The notes below the pieces were generated by a model. The model did no database searches. It was not told the DNA's origin and was given only the letters and a program-made list of their open reading frames with translations. Positions 41,526-51,686 of a DNA stretch of 64,000 nt are shown here, piece after piece. The DNA comes from Serratia nevei (GTDB lineage: Bacteria; Pseudomonadota; Gammaproteobacteria; Enterobacterales; Enterobacteriaceae), in contig NZ_CP149940.1 in NCBI RefSeq assembly GCF_037948395.1, positions 2,542,001 through 2,606,000 of the forward strand, given 5' to 3'. Numbering within the stretch: position 1 is the first letter of the stretch; each line of letters begins with the position of its first letter. The position numbers were made by a program, and so were the translations under genes.

Positions 41526-42809
41526 TTAGTTGTCTGCCGCCGCTGAGGTTGCCGCAGCGGGCTCATCGTGCTCGACCAACGCGTCTGCCGGCCGGCACTG
41601 GCGCAGCGTGCGCACGCTGAAGGCCACCAGCACGCCGAGCACGGCGGCGAATGCGCCAAACGACAGCACGCTCATCAACGGAGTAAACACCCTGCCCAGT
41701 ACGCCGAGTCCCAGCGCGCCGATCGAATCGCCGGTTACGTCCTGCGCGGTGCCGAGGCTGTTCACCCGCCCCAGCAGATGATCCGGCGTGTTGCTCTGGA
41801 TCAGCATGAATTGCAGGAGCGAGGCGATGGCGTTGGCGTAGCCGTAGCACACCAGCGCCAGCAGCGCCGGCGCCAGGTGGTTGAACAGCCCCAGCGAAGC
41901 GATAGCGGTAAACGCGACGATGGCGGCGACCAGGATCAGCACGCCGGGACGAGCGTATCGCCCCACCCAGCCGCTGGTCAGCGCGCCCAGCATCGCGCCG
42001 AGCGGCACCGCGGAATACATCAGGCCAATAGAGGACGCGCCGACGTGGTAAGCGCCCTGCGCCAACGCCGGGAACAGCACCCTGACGGCGCCGACGATGC
42101 TCATCAGCATTCCCAGCAGCACCACCGACCCCACCACCTTATTGCGCCAGACAAACTGGAAGCCGCTGGCGAGCGCGCGCAGCGGGTGTTCCGGCTCCTG
42201 CTGCTGCGGCAACAGCGTCGGCAGGCGTACCAGCGGGATCAGGGTGCCCAGCGTCCCGGCGGCGGCCACGGCGAACGCCAGCCCCACGCCGCCGAACACG
42301 ATGATGATCCCGCCCAGCGCCGGCGCCAGGATCGCGCCGATGCGCACCGTCACCATACTCAAGGCCCCCGCCGCCGCCAGGTTTTCGCGCCCGACCAGCA
42401 GCGGGATCACCGCCATCAGCGCCGTCATGCCCAGCGCGCCGAAGAACCCGTCCCAGGCCGCCAGCAGGTAAAGCGCCCACAGCGACGGCGCCGGGGCGAA
42501 GGCGTTCAGACTCAGGGCGACAAAGCCCAGCCCGCAGGTGCCGCGCGCAAACAGGATCAGCTTGCGGCGATCGTAGCGATCGGCGAGCACGCCACCCAGC
42601 ATCAGGCCGATAAACATGCCCACCCCGTCCAGCGCCACCGCCACGCCCACCTGCAAGGTGGAGCCGGTCATCGCCTGGATCTGGATCGGCACCCCCACCG
42701 CCAACATGCCGAGGGAAAACACCGACAGCATGCGGGCGCAGAAAATCGCGCGGAAATGCGCATTGCTTCTCAGCAAGCTGAAATCAAGAAAAAAAGAAGG
42801 TCTGGCCAT
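41526..42809 (-). CDS. entS: EntS-like catecholate siderophore exporter (MFS)
   Basis: A 427-residue inner-membrane protein with 12 predicted helices. It aligns through its length with EntS: 'FRAIFCARMLSVFSLGMLAVGVPIQIQAMTGSTLQVGVAVALDGVGMFIGLMLGGVLADRYDRRKLILFARGTCGLGF', 'YLLAAWDGFFGALGMTALMAVIPLLVGRENL' and 'LLGRVNSLGTAQDVTGDSIGALGLG'. It pumps newly made siderophore into the periplasm. ATG 42809 is chosen for the AGGA upstream; ATG 42821 would add four residues. It is the last gene of the Fur-controlled fes-mbtH-NRPS-entS operon. Confidence 0.9.
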   Translation of the reverse strand: MARPSFFLDFSLLRSNAHFRAIFCARMLSVFSLGMLAVGVPIQIQAMTGSTLQVGVAVALDGVGMFIGLMLGGVLADRYDRRKLILFARGTCGLGFVALSLNAFAPAPSLWALYLLAAWDGFFGALGMTALMAVIPLLVGRENLAAAGALSMVTVRIGAILAPALGGIIIVFGGVGLAFAVAAAGTLGTLIPLVRLPTLLPQQQEPEHPLRALASGFQFVWRNKVVGSVVLLGMLMSIVGAVRVLFPALAQGAYHVGASSIGLMYSAVPLGAMLGALTSGWVGRYARPGVLILVAAIVAFTAIASLGLFNHLAPALLALVCYGYANAIASLLQFMLIQSNTPDHLLGRVNSLGTAQDVTGDSIGALGLGVLGRVFTPLMSVLSFGAFAAVLGVLVAFSVRTLRQCRPADALVEHDEPAAATSAAADN

Positions 42810-42869
42810 AGTGTCCTGCATATCATGTTTTAGTACGGGCCGGGACGCACGCCCCCCGGCCCGGTTGCG

Positions 42870-45800
42870 TTATACCAACCCGTATTGCCGCGTCAGCAGC
42901 TCGTGCAATAGCGGGCCGAGCGTCTCCAGCGAAGCCGGCGACAGAATGTCCGCGTGTTCGCAGCGCTGGTGATGGCAGATCAGCCCATCCAGATACGGTG
43001 CCCACACGGCGTCGATATCCATCTCCGGCGGCAGCGTCTGGTCGGCGACAAACAGCGTTGCCGTGCCGTGGAAACGCCGGCTGCGCGCCTGGGACAGAAT
43101 GCGCACCGCGTCGCGGTAGTTGGCGACGATGCTGTCAAACATCGCCGCCTTCTCCGCCATCAGCGCCGGATCGCCATGATCTTCCGCCATAAACTCGGCC
43201 TGCTCCTGCGCCACCTCTTTCTGCGCCTCCTCCTCGCTGGGGCCGGTCCAATCCTGGCCTTCCGGCGGATAGGTATCCAGCATCCCAAGGAACGCCACCT
43301 CTTCGCCCTTCTGCTGCAGGCGCGCGGCCATCGAATGCGCCAGCGTGCCGCCGAGCGAATAGCCCAGCAGGTAGTAAGGCCCCTGTGGCTGCAGGCGGCG
43401 CAGATGGGCGAGATGACGATCGACCATCTGCTCGATATCCTCGCAGGTGGCGATGGCGCCGTCCGGTCTTGGCGACTGCAGCCCGATGATGGGATAGTTC
43501 CCCGGCAGATAACGGCTCAGCCCCGAGTACTGCCAGGCGAAACCGGAAGCGGGATGCAGGCAGAACAGCGCCGGGCCTTGGCCGGCCCGCAGCTGCAGGC
43601 ATTCGCCGACGCCGCGGCTCTCGGCCGAGTTGGCCGCCTGCGCGTCATCGAGCAGGTGCGCCATCTTCTCCAGGCTGCGGGCGAACATGATCTGCCCGAC
43701 GCTCAATGGCCGAGGCACGCGCCGACGCAGCTCTGCCGCCAGACGCATCGCCAGCAGCGAATGGCCGCCCAGCGCGAAGAAGTCGTCGTCGGCATACACC
43801 GTCTCGCGCCCCAGCAGTTCCCCGAACAGCGCCGCCAGCAGGCGTTCGCTGTCGCCCTGCGGCGCACGCCCGGCTTGCAGGGCCAGCTGCGGCCGTGGCA
43901 ACGCCTTGCGATCCAGCTTGCCGCTGGCGCTGAGCGGGAAGCGGTCGGTCATGACATAGCTGACCGGCATCATGTGCGCCGGCAAACGCTGCTCCAGCGC
44001 CTGATGCAGCACGGCGGTGTTCAGCGTCACGCCCGGTTGGGCGATCAGCCAGGCGACCAGCTGGCGCATATCGGCGCCGCCAAGCCCCGTCGCGCCCTCG
44101 CCCAGCTCGATGGCGTGCACCGCCGCTTGCGCTACCCCCGGCTGCGCCAGCAGCGCCTGCTCGATTTCGCCCAGCTCGATGCGCTGGCCGCGGATCTTCA
44201 GCTGATCGTCGCTGCGCCCCAAATACTCGACGCTGCCGTCTTCCAGCCAGCGGGCGATATCGCCGGTGCGATACATGCGCGCGCCGTTGCCGGCGGGATC
44301 GGCGACAAACCGCTGCGCCGTCAGCCCCGGCCGATGCAGATAGCCATCGGCCAGCTGAATGCCGCGCAGGTAAAGATCGCCGGCGCAGCCGACGGGTACC
44401 GGCCGCAGCATGGCGTCGAGAATGCTCAGCTGGGTGTTCCAGACCGGTTTGCCGATCGGCACGCCGGCGCCGTTTACCGCCGCCAATGCCGCGCCGGACG
44501 CCGGTTGGTAGGTGACATCGACCGCCGCCTCCGTCGGGCCGTACAGGTTGTGCAGCGGCGCGGTAACCAACGCCTGATAGCGGGAAGCCAGTTCACACGA
44601 CAGCGCTTCGCCGCTGCAGAACACGCGTTTCAGGCTGGCGGCGGCGCGCTGTGGCGCCCGTTCGTTCAGCGCCTCCACCCAGATAGCCAACATGGACGGA
44701 ACGAAATGCAGCGTGGTCACGCCATAGTCGTCGATCAACGTCGTCAGCGCCTGCGGATCGCGGTGCGCCTCCGGCGGCGCCATCACCAGGCGTGCGCCGA
44801 CCATCAGCGGCCAGAAGAATTCCCAGACGGAAACGTCGAAGCTGCACGGCGTTTTCTGCAATACCACGTCCTGCGCATCGAGCGCATACTCGTGCTGCAT
44901 CCAGAACAGGCGGTTGACGATCGCCCGGTGGTTCACCACCACGCCTTTCGGCCGCCCGGTAGAGCCGGAGGTATACAGCACGTAGGCGGGATAATCGCCG
45001 TTCCACGCCGGTTGGCGCGGCGCCGGTTCGCGCCCGCTCTCGTCCAGCGCATCGAACAGCAGCGTCGGCGCCAGCGCGGCGAAGCGGGCATCCAACGCGT
45101 TTTCGGTGATAATCAGCCGCGGTTTGGCGTCCTCCACCATGTAGGCCAGCCGCTCGTCCGGGTAGCCGGTGTCCAGCGGCAACCAGGCGGCGCCGGTCTG
45201 CACAATCGCCGTCAGCGCCAGGCTGAGGCGCACGGAGCGCGGCAACGCCACCGCGACGATATCCCCCGGCTGAATGCCGGCCGCCGTCAGCCGCTCGGCC
45301 AGCAGCGCGGCCTGGCGCTGCATGTCACGGTAGCTGAGGCTGTGCCCGGCATCCTGCAGCGCGATGCGTTCCGGCGTGCGCCGCGCTTGATCGGCGATCG
45401 CCTGATGCAAGGTGGTGTCCGCCACCGCCTGCCCGGTGCGGTTGACCGCCGCGATCAGCGCCTGCTCCGGCGGGGTTTGCAACTGCCAGCGCGGCAGCGG
45501 CAGATCCGGCTGGGCGATCCACTGTTGCAGCAGCGCCATCAGCCGCGCGGCGAAGCGCTCAGGCTGCGGCACCGAGGCGCGGTACTCCATCAGCAGGCGC
45601 AGACGTTCGCCCGGTAGCACCAGCAGCGTCAGCGGATAGTGGGTATAGCCTTTGTTGCGGATGGCGTCGCAGCGCAGCGATCCTGTGCCGCCCAGCAGAG
45701 CGTCGTTGTCCGGGTAGTTCTCCACCACCAACAGCGTATCGAACAGCGTGCCCGCCCCGGCCAGGTGCTGAATTTCCCCCAACCCCAAATCATCGTGCTC

Positions 45801-48800
45801 CAGCAGTTCAATCTGCCGGTGCTGCAGGTCGGTCAACTGCTCCGTCAACGGACGATCGTGCTGCAGACGAACCCGCACCGGCAGCGTGTTGCTGAACAGG
45901 CCGACGTGTTCCTCGATCCCTTCTATCTGGCCAAAACGGCCGGAAACCGGCGAGCCGAACACCACGTCCTGCTGGCCGCAACAGCTGGCCAGCTGCAATG
46001 CCCAAATGCCCTGCATTACGGTATTGAGCGTCAACCCGCGTTCGCGGCACAGGGTCAGCAAGCGCCTTTCCTCGGCCGGCGGCAGCGTCATTTCCAGCTC
46101 ATGCACGCGTTCGTCCTGCGTTTCACCGAACAGCAACGTCGGGCGCACGTCCTGCAGCGTCTCGCGCCACAGGCGGCGCGAGGCTTCGGCATCCCGCGCG
46201 GTCAGGCGGCGCACGATATCGGCATAGTTCGAACGCAGCGGCGGTAACGCCTGCTCGCCTTCACGCAGGGCAAGCATCAGATCGTTGAGCACCACCGGCG
46301 TCGACCAACCGTCGACGATCAGGTGGTGCGCGTTAAGGAACAGCGTGTAGCGTTCGCTATCGCCGTGTTTGACCCACAGCGCGTGCAGCATCGCGCCGGG
46401 CTGGTTGAACAGATCGCGCTGCAGTTCCTGCTGCTCCAGCCGGTGCAGTGCCTGCGCTTCTTGTTCTTCCGTCAGCGGCGGCAGCGCGTGGCTGTCCAGC
46501 GGCCAATGGCTTTGCTGCGGTATCAGCTGCAGCGGCTCGCCCTCGCGGTTGAATCGGGCGGCCAATTGCGGATGGCGGCGGATCACCGCATCCAGCGCCT
46601 GCTGAAGTTGATGCGCGTCCAGTTCGCCGCAGAGGCTCAGGCGCGTCAGCGAGTTATAGCTGCCGCCCTGCTGCGCCGTCTGCGCATGGAACAGCAGGCC
46701 GTGTTGCAGCGGCAACAGCGGCAGCGCCGCGGCTAACGGCCCGCACTCCCGCTCCCAGGCGCGCACCGCCTCATCATCGGCGCCCGGCTGGGCGATCTCG
46801 GCCGCCACCAACGTCGCCGCCGCGCGTTCGGGATGCCGTTCGGCAAATTCGCACAGTGAACGCACCGCTTGCTCGATGCCGCTGTGCAGCTGCGTAATGT
46901 CGCTCTCGCTGAAAATCCCCTCCAGCCAGCTCCAGTTGATCGCCAGGCACGCGCCGTCGCGCCGCTCTTCGACAAAGATATTCACCTCTAGGCCATACGA
47001 CAGCGCCTGCTGCGCATCCTGCGCCACGGCGAAGGCGTCGCGGAAGCGGGTTTGGCTGCGCTGCGGCGTCCAGTGCCCCTCATCCTGGCTGAAACGCCCG
47101 AGGTAGTTGAATAAAATCTCCGGGGCGTTACGCTGCGCCAGCGCCGCCAGATCGTCACGCTGCGGATGCAGATAACGCAGTTGGCCGTAACCGACGCCGC
47201 GATCGGCCACCGCTCGCGTCGCCCGTTTCACCGCGCGCACGGCCTCATTGTGCTCGGCGTCATGCAGTTCGATGCGCAGCGGATACTCCGCCGTCAGCCA
47301 GCCGACGGTGCGGGCCAGATCGAGGCCGTCGTCCAGTTCGGCGCGGCCGTGCGACTCCAGAGAGAAACGCAGCGAAGCGGCCTGGAAACGGCGGCGGCAG
47401 GCCTGAGCCAGCGCGCACAGCATGATCTCTTCAACCTGGGCGCGATAGCTCTGCGGCAATGTGCCGAGCAGCGCGGCGGTCAACCGGCTGTCGAGCAGCG
47501 TGCGCCGCTCGCTCACCGAGGCGATGCGATCGGTCTGCGGTTCCAGCGCGCGCCGGCCCAAACGCGGCACGCCGTCCGCCAGCATTTGCCGCCAGAACGG
47601 CAGCTCGGCTTCCCGGCGTTCCACGTCGGCGCGTAAACGCGCGGACCACTCATAGAGCGAGGTTTCTTCCGGCGGCAGCGTGATCGGCCGCCCCTGCATG
47701 GCGCTGTCGGCCACTTGCCGCAGCTCCTCGAGCAGGATGCGCCAGGAAACGCCGTCGACCACCAGGTGGTGGATCGCCAGCACCAGCCCCAGGCTCTGCC
47801 CGTCGCGCTGCAACAGGATCGCCTGCATCATGGCGCCGGCCGCCGGATCGAGATGCTCGAGTGCGGCGTCAAAAGCCTGTTCCGCCGCCGGCTCCAGTTC
47901 GCCGGATACGGCCTGAACCTGCATGAGCTCAGCGCTAGCGGCTTCTTCAACCACCAACTGGCCATCGCGGATCCTGGCGCCCAGCGCCGGGTGCGCCGCG
48001 CGCAGCTGGTCCAACGCATCACGCAGCTGTTCCGGCTGCAGCTCGGCAGGCACGCGCAGGAAAACGCCGTGCGCAAAGCGGCGATGCATATCGCCCGTTT
48101 CGGCGAACCAGTGCAGGATCGGCAGCCCGTCGATCGGGCCTTGCTGCACGCTGCGTGAGGCCTGAGAGTCTACGGCCAGCGGCTGCATCGCCTGCGCCAT
48201 GCGCGCGGGGGTGTGCAGCGCGAAGATCTCGCGCGGCCGCAGCAGATAACCGTTGCGCCGCAGGGCGGTGCCCAGCCCCATCGCCGAGATGCTGTCGCCG
48301 CCGAGCGCAAAGAAATCGTCGTCGGCGCCGACGCGCTCCATCCCCAATAAGTTGGCCATCGCGCGGCAAATCAGCCTTTCCTGCTCGGTGGCCGGTTCGC
48401 GAATGCTTTGCGCCAGCGTCTCCTGCGGTTTGGGCAGCGCCTGGCGGTCAATCTTGCCGTTGACGTTGAGCGGCAGCTCCGGCATCACCACCAGGATCGC
48501 CGGCACCATATAATCCGGCAGACGCTGCGCCAGCTGGCCCAGCAGCTCGTTTTGCAGCGCCGGCGAGGCGCGGCGCGCGTCATCCTGTACCGAGCAGTAG
48601 CCGATCAGGCGATAGGTGGCGCCGATCGGCTCGGCGATCACCACCGCACGCCCCACGTCCGGCAAGGCGGCCAAGGCGCTTTCCACCTCCCCCAGCTCGA
48701 CGCGGAAGCCGCGCACCTTGATTTGGTGATCGGTCCGGCCAATGAACACCAGCTGGCCCTCCGCGCTCCAGCGCATCAGATCGCCGCTGCGGTACATCAC

Positions 48801-51380
48801 CTCGCCTTCGGCGAACGGGTTGGCGACAAAGCGCGCCGCCGTCAGATCCGGGCGCCGCAGGTAACCGCGCGCGATGCCTTTGCCGGAAATGTACAGCTCG
48901 CCCGCCGCGCCGATCGGCACCGGCTGCAGGCGGCTGTCGAGCAGCCAAACTGAGGTATTGGCGAGGGGACGGCCGATTACCGGCTGGTCTGCGGCCGTCA
49001 CCGGCGCGCCGAGGGTATCGACGGTGTATTCGGACGGGCCGTAATAGTTGTGGATCTCCACCTCCGGATGCTGCTGCATCAGGTTCCACAGCGTCGGCGT
49101 CGCCGCCTCGCCGCCGATCATCACGAACGACGGCAGCGGAAACTGCCCCTTCAGCAGGCCGCAGTCCACCAGTTGCGAGAAGAACGACGGCGTGATGTCC
49201 AGCAGATCGATCGGCGTCTGTTGGGTTTGTTCCAGCAGCGCCCAAGGGTCGCGGCGCAGCTCTTCATCGAAGATAACCAGTTCGCTGCCCATCATCATGC
49301 AGAACAGCGGTTCCCAGGAGGAGTCGAAAGAAAACGAGGCGGTATGGCCGGCGCGCAAGCGGCGCGCGTGGTGAGCCTGGAATTTTTCGATCGCCGGGCC
49401 GAACAGAGAGGCCTGGTGCGACAGGAACAGGTTCAGCAGCCCGCGGTGGGTGGACATGACGCCCTTGGGTTTGCCGGTCGAGCCGGAGGTGTAAATCATG
49501 TAGGCGAGATGCGCCTCGCTCAGCGGCACGCGCCGCTCGGCATCCGTTATCGGCGTGCCCTCGGCGGCCGCGCAGCGCGCCAGGCACGGGGCGTCGTCCA
49601 GGCACAATACCTGCGGCAGATCCGGCATGTTGGCCCGCGTGGCGCGGTGGGTCAGCAACATCACCGGCCGCGCGTCGTCGCACATCAGCACCAAACGTTC
49701 ACGCGGATAGTCCAGATCGAGCGGCATATAGGCTGCGCCGCTGGCCAGCACGCCGAACAGCGCGACCAGCGTGTCCACCGAGCGCGGAATGCCGATGGCG
49801 ACCACGTCTTCGGCGCCGATGCCGCTTTCGATCAGCACTCGCCCCAGCTGCATCACCCGTTCTGAGAGCTGCCGGTAGCTGAGGCGCACGTCGCCGCAGG
49901 CCACCGCTAACGCCTCAGGCTGGCGCTCAACCTGGTGTTGGAACGCATCCATGATCGAGACCATGCCCGCCGGCGGCACCAGCTCTGCGCCACGCCCCCA
50001 GGCCGCGAGTTGACGCAGCTCCCCTTCGCCGATCAACGCCAGTTGACCGTGCGGCTGGTGCGGCTGCCGCGCCAGCTGCTGCAGCCAATGGCCGATGCGC
50101 TCCGCGTGATGATGCAAGGTGCGCGGCGAGTATTTGGCCGGGTTGGCGACCAAAGACAGCGTCAGCACGCCGCTTCGAAAACCGATCTCAAACTCCAGAT
50201 CGTCGACCGGCCACATCGCCAGCGTATGGGTGACGGCCGCCTGACCGTCGAACGACAAGGCGCCGTGGTAAACCTTGACGTTGACCACCGGGCCATACAG
50301 TTCCTGATGGCCGCCGACCAGGCCGAGATCGCGTTTGATCTGCTCCGCCTCATAGCGTTGATGGCGACGCGCCTGCTTGATCTCCGCCACGGTGGCCTGG
50401 CAGACGTCCGCCAGCGACAGATCCGGCGTCACGTTCAGCAGCAGCGGCAGCACGTTGACCACCGGGCCGACCGCCGCCAGCGCCTGCGACCCCATCCGGC
50501 GCATGAAAGGAAAACCGATTGAGAAGCGGGTTTCGCCGCTCATGCGCGCCAGATACATCGCCAGCGCCGCCGTGACGATATCGGCCGGTTGCAGCGACTG
50601 CAGCGCATCATCGCGCCGCGCTTCGTCAAACAGCGATTCAGGCAGCACCAGCGCCTGTTTGAGCGGCCGCGCGCCCGGTTCAACCTCCCGGTTTTCCGTC
50701 GATAACGACAGCGGCGACGGCAAATCGCGCAGATGCTGGCGCCAGAATTCGGCCGCCCGCTCACGTGCGGGCGACGTTTGCCATTGCTGAAACTCTTCCA
50801 CCACCTTGCCGAACGGGGTAAACGGCGAGGCCGCCGGCGCCAGCCCGTGGCGCAGCGCGCGGTAGAGATCGGCGATCCGGCGGGTGATGGCTTCGAAGCT
50901 GAAGCCGTCCAGGGTCAGATGATGAAAGCGCTGGTACCAGAACCAGCGATCGGCGCTGACGCGGATCACCGCATGGCGGTAAAGCGGCCGCTCGCCGTCC
51001 GCCGGCAGATCCTGCGCCAGATCGTCGTTCATCAGCGCCAGCGCCGCCTGTTCGGCGTCCGGCCGCGCGCTGAAATCGAACCACTCCGGCGCGTGCACGC
51101 GTGCGGGGTCGGCTATCAGCGGCAAACGCTGCACCGGCTGGCCGTCCTGCGCCTCAAAGAATCGCGCCTGAACCGTATCCGCTTCGGCCAGCCCTTGACG
51201 GATGGCGCGCTCCAACGACGAACGATCGATAGCGCCGTGCAGTTCGGTGTAGTGCGCCACGGCGAAGCCGTTGCGGCGCAGCGCGATTTGGTCGGCGATC
51301 CAGATCCCCGGTTGCGCTGCAACCAGCGGATACTCCCGATACTCGACCTGAGTATCCGGCAAAGAAAGCGTTTCTGACAT
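42870..51380 (-). CDS. dimodular NRPS for a catecholate siderophore (CbsF/VabF-like)
   Basis: A 2,836-residue synthetase. Order and marker positions: C1 (HHLTLDG, about 155), A1 (YTSGSTGKPKGV, about 635), PCP1 (LGGDS, about 1025), epimerase (HHLVVDGVSW about 1205; later FNYLGRF), C2 (HHLIVDG, about 1687), A2 (YTSGSTGRPKGV, about 2141), PCP2 (LGGHS, about 2537), thioesterase (GYSLGG, about 2673). By-eye specificity code for A2 is D-V-W-H-F-S-L-V-D, the EntF serine code. A1 reads D-S-E-D-M-G-Y-V-D, with acidic residues at 239 and 278 that suit a basic amino acid. The epimerase implies a D residue. Prediction: 2,3-DHB-D-(Lys/Arg/Orn)-L-Ser, possibly cyclised to a trilactone by the TE. Start at 51380 after AGGA. 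Confidence 0.93.
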   Translation of the reverse strand: MSETLSLPDTQVEYREYPLVAAQPGIWIADQIALRRNGFAVAHYTELHGAIDRSSLERAIRQGLAEADTVQARFFEAQDGQPVQRLPLIADPARVHAPEWFDFSARPDAEQAALALMNDDLAQDLPADGERPLYRHAVIRVSADRWFWYQRFHHLTLDGFSFEAITRRIADLYRALRHGLAPAASPFTPFGKVVEEFQQWQTSPARERAAEFWRQHLRDLPSPLSLSTENREVEPGARPLKQALVLPESLFDEARRDDALQSLQPADIVTAALAMYLARMSGETRFSIGFPFMRRMGSQALAAVGPVVNVLPLLLNVTPDLSLADVCQATVAEIKQARRHQRYEAEQIKRDLGLVGGHQELYGPVVNVKVYHGALSFDGQAAVTHTLAMWPVDDLEFEIGFRSGVLTLSLVANPAKYSPRTLHHHAERIGHWLQQLARQPHQPHGQLALIGEGELRQLAAWGRGAELVPPAGMVSIMDAFQHQVERQPEALAVACGDVRLSYRQLSERVMQLGRVLIESGIGAEDVVAIGIPRSVDTLVALFGVLASGAAYMPLDLDYPRERLVLMCDDARPVMLLTHRATRANMPDLPQVLCLDDAPCLARCAAAEGTPITDAERRVPLSEAHLAYMIYTSGSTGKPKGVMSTHRGLLNLFLSHQASLFGPAIEKFQAHHARRLRAGHTASFSFDSSWEPLFCMMMGSELVIFDEELRRDPWALLEQTQQTPIDLLDITPSFFSQLVDCGLLKGQFPLPSFVMIGGEAATPTLWNLMQQHPEVEIHNYYGPSEYTVDTLGAPVTAADQPVIGRPLANTSVWLLDSRLQPVPIGAAGELYISGKGIARGYLRRPDLTAARFVANPFAEGEVMYRSGDLMRWSAEGQLVFIGRTDHQIKVRGFRVELGEVESALAALPDVGRAVVIAEPIGATYRLIGYCSVQDDARRASPALQNELLGQLAQRLPDYMVPAILVVMPELPLNVNGKIDRQALPKPQETLAQSIREPATEQERLICRAMANLLGMERVGADDDFFALGGDSISAMGLGTALRRNGYLLRPREIFALHTPARMAQAMQPLAVDSQASRSVQQGPIDGLPILHWFAETGDMHRRFAHGVFLRVPAELQPEQLRDALDQLRAAHPALGARIRDGQLVVEEAASAELMQVQAVSGELEPAAEQAFDAALEHLDPAAGAMMQAILLQRDGQSLGLVLAIHHLVVDGVSWRILLEELRQVADSAMQGRPITLPPEETSLYEWSARLRADVERREAELPFWRQMLADGVPRLGRRALEPQTDRIASVSERRTLLDSRLTAALLGTLPQSYRAQVEEIMLCALAQACRRRFQAASLRFSLESHGRAELDDGLDLARTVGWLTAEYPLRIELHDAEHNEAVRAVKRATRAVADRGVGYGQLRYLHPQRDDLAALAQRNAPEILFNYLGRFSQDEGHWTPQRSQTRFRDAFAVAQDAQQALSYGLEVNIFVEERRDGACLAINWSWLEGIFSESDITQLHSGIEQAVRSLCEFAERHPERAAATLVAAEIAQPGADDEAVRAWERECGPLAAALPLLPLQHGLLFHAQTAQQGGSYNSLTRLSLCGELDAHQLQQALDAVIRRHPQLAARFNREGEPLQLIPQQSHWPLDSHALPPLTEEQEAQALHRLEQQELQRDLFNQPGAMLHALWVKHGDSERYTLFLNAHHLIVDGWSTPVVLNDLMLALREGEQALPPLRSNYADIVRRLTARDAEASRRLWRETLQDVRPTLLFGETQDERVHELEMTLPPAEERRLLTLCRERGLTLNTVMQGIWALQLASCCGQQDVVFGSPVSGRFGQIEGIEEHVGLFSNTLPVRVRLQHDRPLTEQLTDLQHRQIELLEHDDLGLGEIQHLAGAGTLFDTLLVVENYPDNDALLGGTGSLRCDAIRNKGYTHYPLTLLVLPGERLRLLMEYRASVPQPERFAARLMALLQQWIAQPDLPLPRWQLQTPPEQALIAAVNRTGQAVADTTLHQAIADQARRTPERIALQDAGHSLSYRDMQRQAALLAERLTAAGIQPGDIVAVALPRSVRLSLALTAIVQTGAAWLPLDTGYPDERLAYMVEDAKPRLIITENALDARFAALAPTLLFDALDESGREPAPRQPAWNGDYPAYVLYTSGSTGRPKGVVVNHRAIVNRLFWMQHEYALDAQDVVLQKTPCSFDVSVWEFFWPLMVGARLVMAPPEAHRDPQALTTLIDDYGVTTLHFVPSMLAIWVEALNERAPQRAAASLKRVFCSGEALSCELASRYQALVTAPLHNLYGPTEAAVDVTYQPASGAALAAVNGAGVPIGKPVWNTQLSILDAMLRPVPVGCAGDLYLRGIQLADGYLHRPGLTAQRFVADPAGNGARMYRTGDIARWLEDGSVEYLGRSDDQLKIRGQRIELGEIEQALLAQPGVAQAAVHAIELGEGATGLGGADMRQLVAWLIAQPGVTLNTAVLHQALEQRLPAHMMPVSYVMTDRFPLSASGKLDRKALPRPQLALQAGRAPQGDSERLLAALFGELLGRETVYADDDFFALGGHSLLAMRLAAELRRRVPRPLSVGQIMFARSLEKMAHLLDDAQAANSAESRGVGECLQLRAGQGPALFCLHPASGFAWQYSGLSRYLPGNYPIIGLQSPRPDGAIATCEDIEQMVDRHLAHLRRLQPQGPYYLLGYSLGGTLAHSMAARLQQKGEEVAFLGMLDTYPPEGQDWTGPSEEEAQKEVAQEQAEFMAEDHGDPALMAEKAAMFDSIVANYRDAVRILSQARSRRFHGTATLFVADQTLPPEMDIDAVWAPYLDGLICHHQRCEHADILSPASLETLGPLLHELLTRQYGLV

Positions 51381-51431
51381 GGTGTCTGTCCTTTTCCTCA
51401 AACGGAATGTATCGATGTGGCTGCCTGGCGC

Positions 51432-51656
51432 TTAACGCGCCGCATCCGCCGCTTTCAGCGCCGCCGGCCGCATGTCCTGCCAGTGCGTTTCGATGTAGTC
51501 GATGCATTCGCCGCGCGACGCTGGCCCCATCAGCACGCGCCACCCCTGCGGCGTCTCGGCAAACTGCGGCCACAGCGAATACTGCTGCTGCGCGTTGACC
51601 AAAACGGTGAAACGGAGGCTTTCGTCATCGAACGGGTTTTGTTGTTCCTGAGTCAT
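51432..51656 (-). CDS. MbtH family NRPS chaperone
   Basis: A 74-residue protein: '[58 protein letters not shown]'. It has the three conserved Trp and the S-L-W-P block of MbtH/YbdZ proteins, which bind and activate A domains. It lies between fes and the NRPS gene (30 and 51 bp gaps), so it partners that NRPS. Confidence 0.93.
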   Translation of the reverse strand: MTQEQQNPFDDESLRFTVLVNAQQQYSLWPQFAETPQGWRVLMGPASRGECIDYIETHWQDMRPAALKAADAAR

Positions 51657-51686
51657 TTGTATTACCTGTCTGTCAAAATGTGTGGG

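Noticed and set aside
42954..45617. 887-codon plus-strand frame opposite the NRPS gene
   Set aside because: It is a mirror of GC-rich NRPS codons. It has no domain content and is rich in Arg/Gln/His, typical of antisense frames in high-GC genes.
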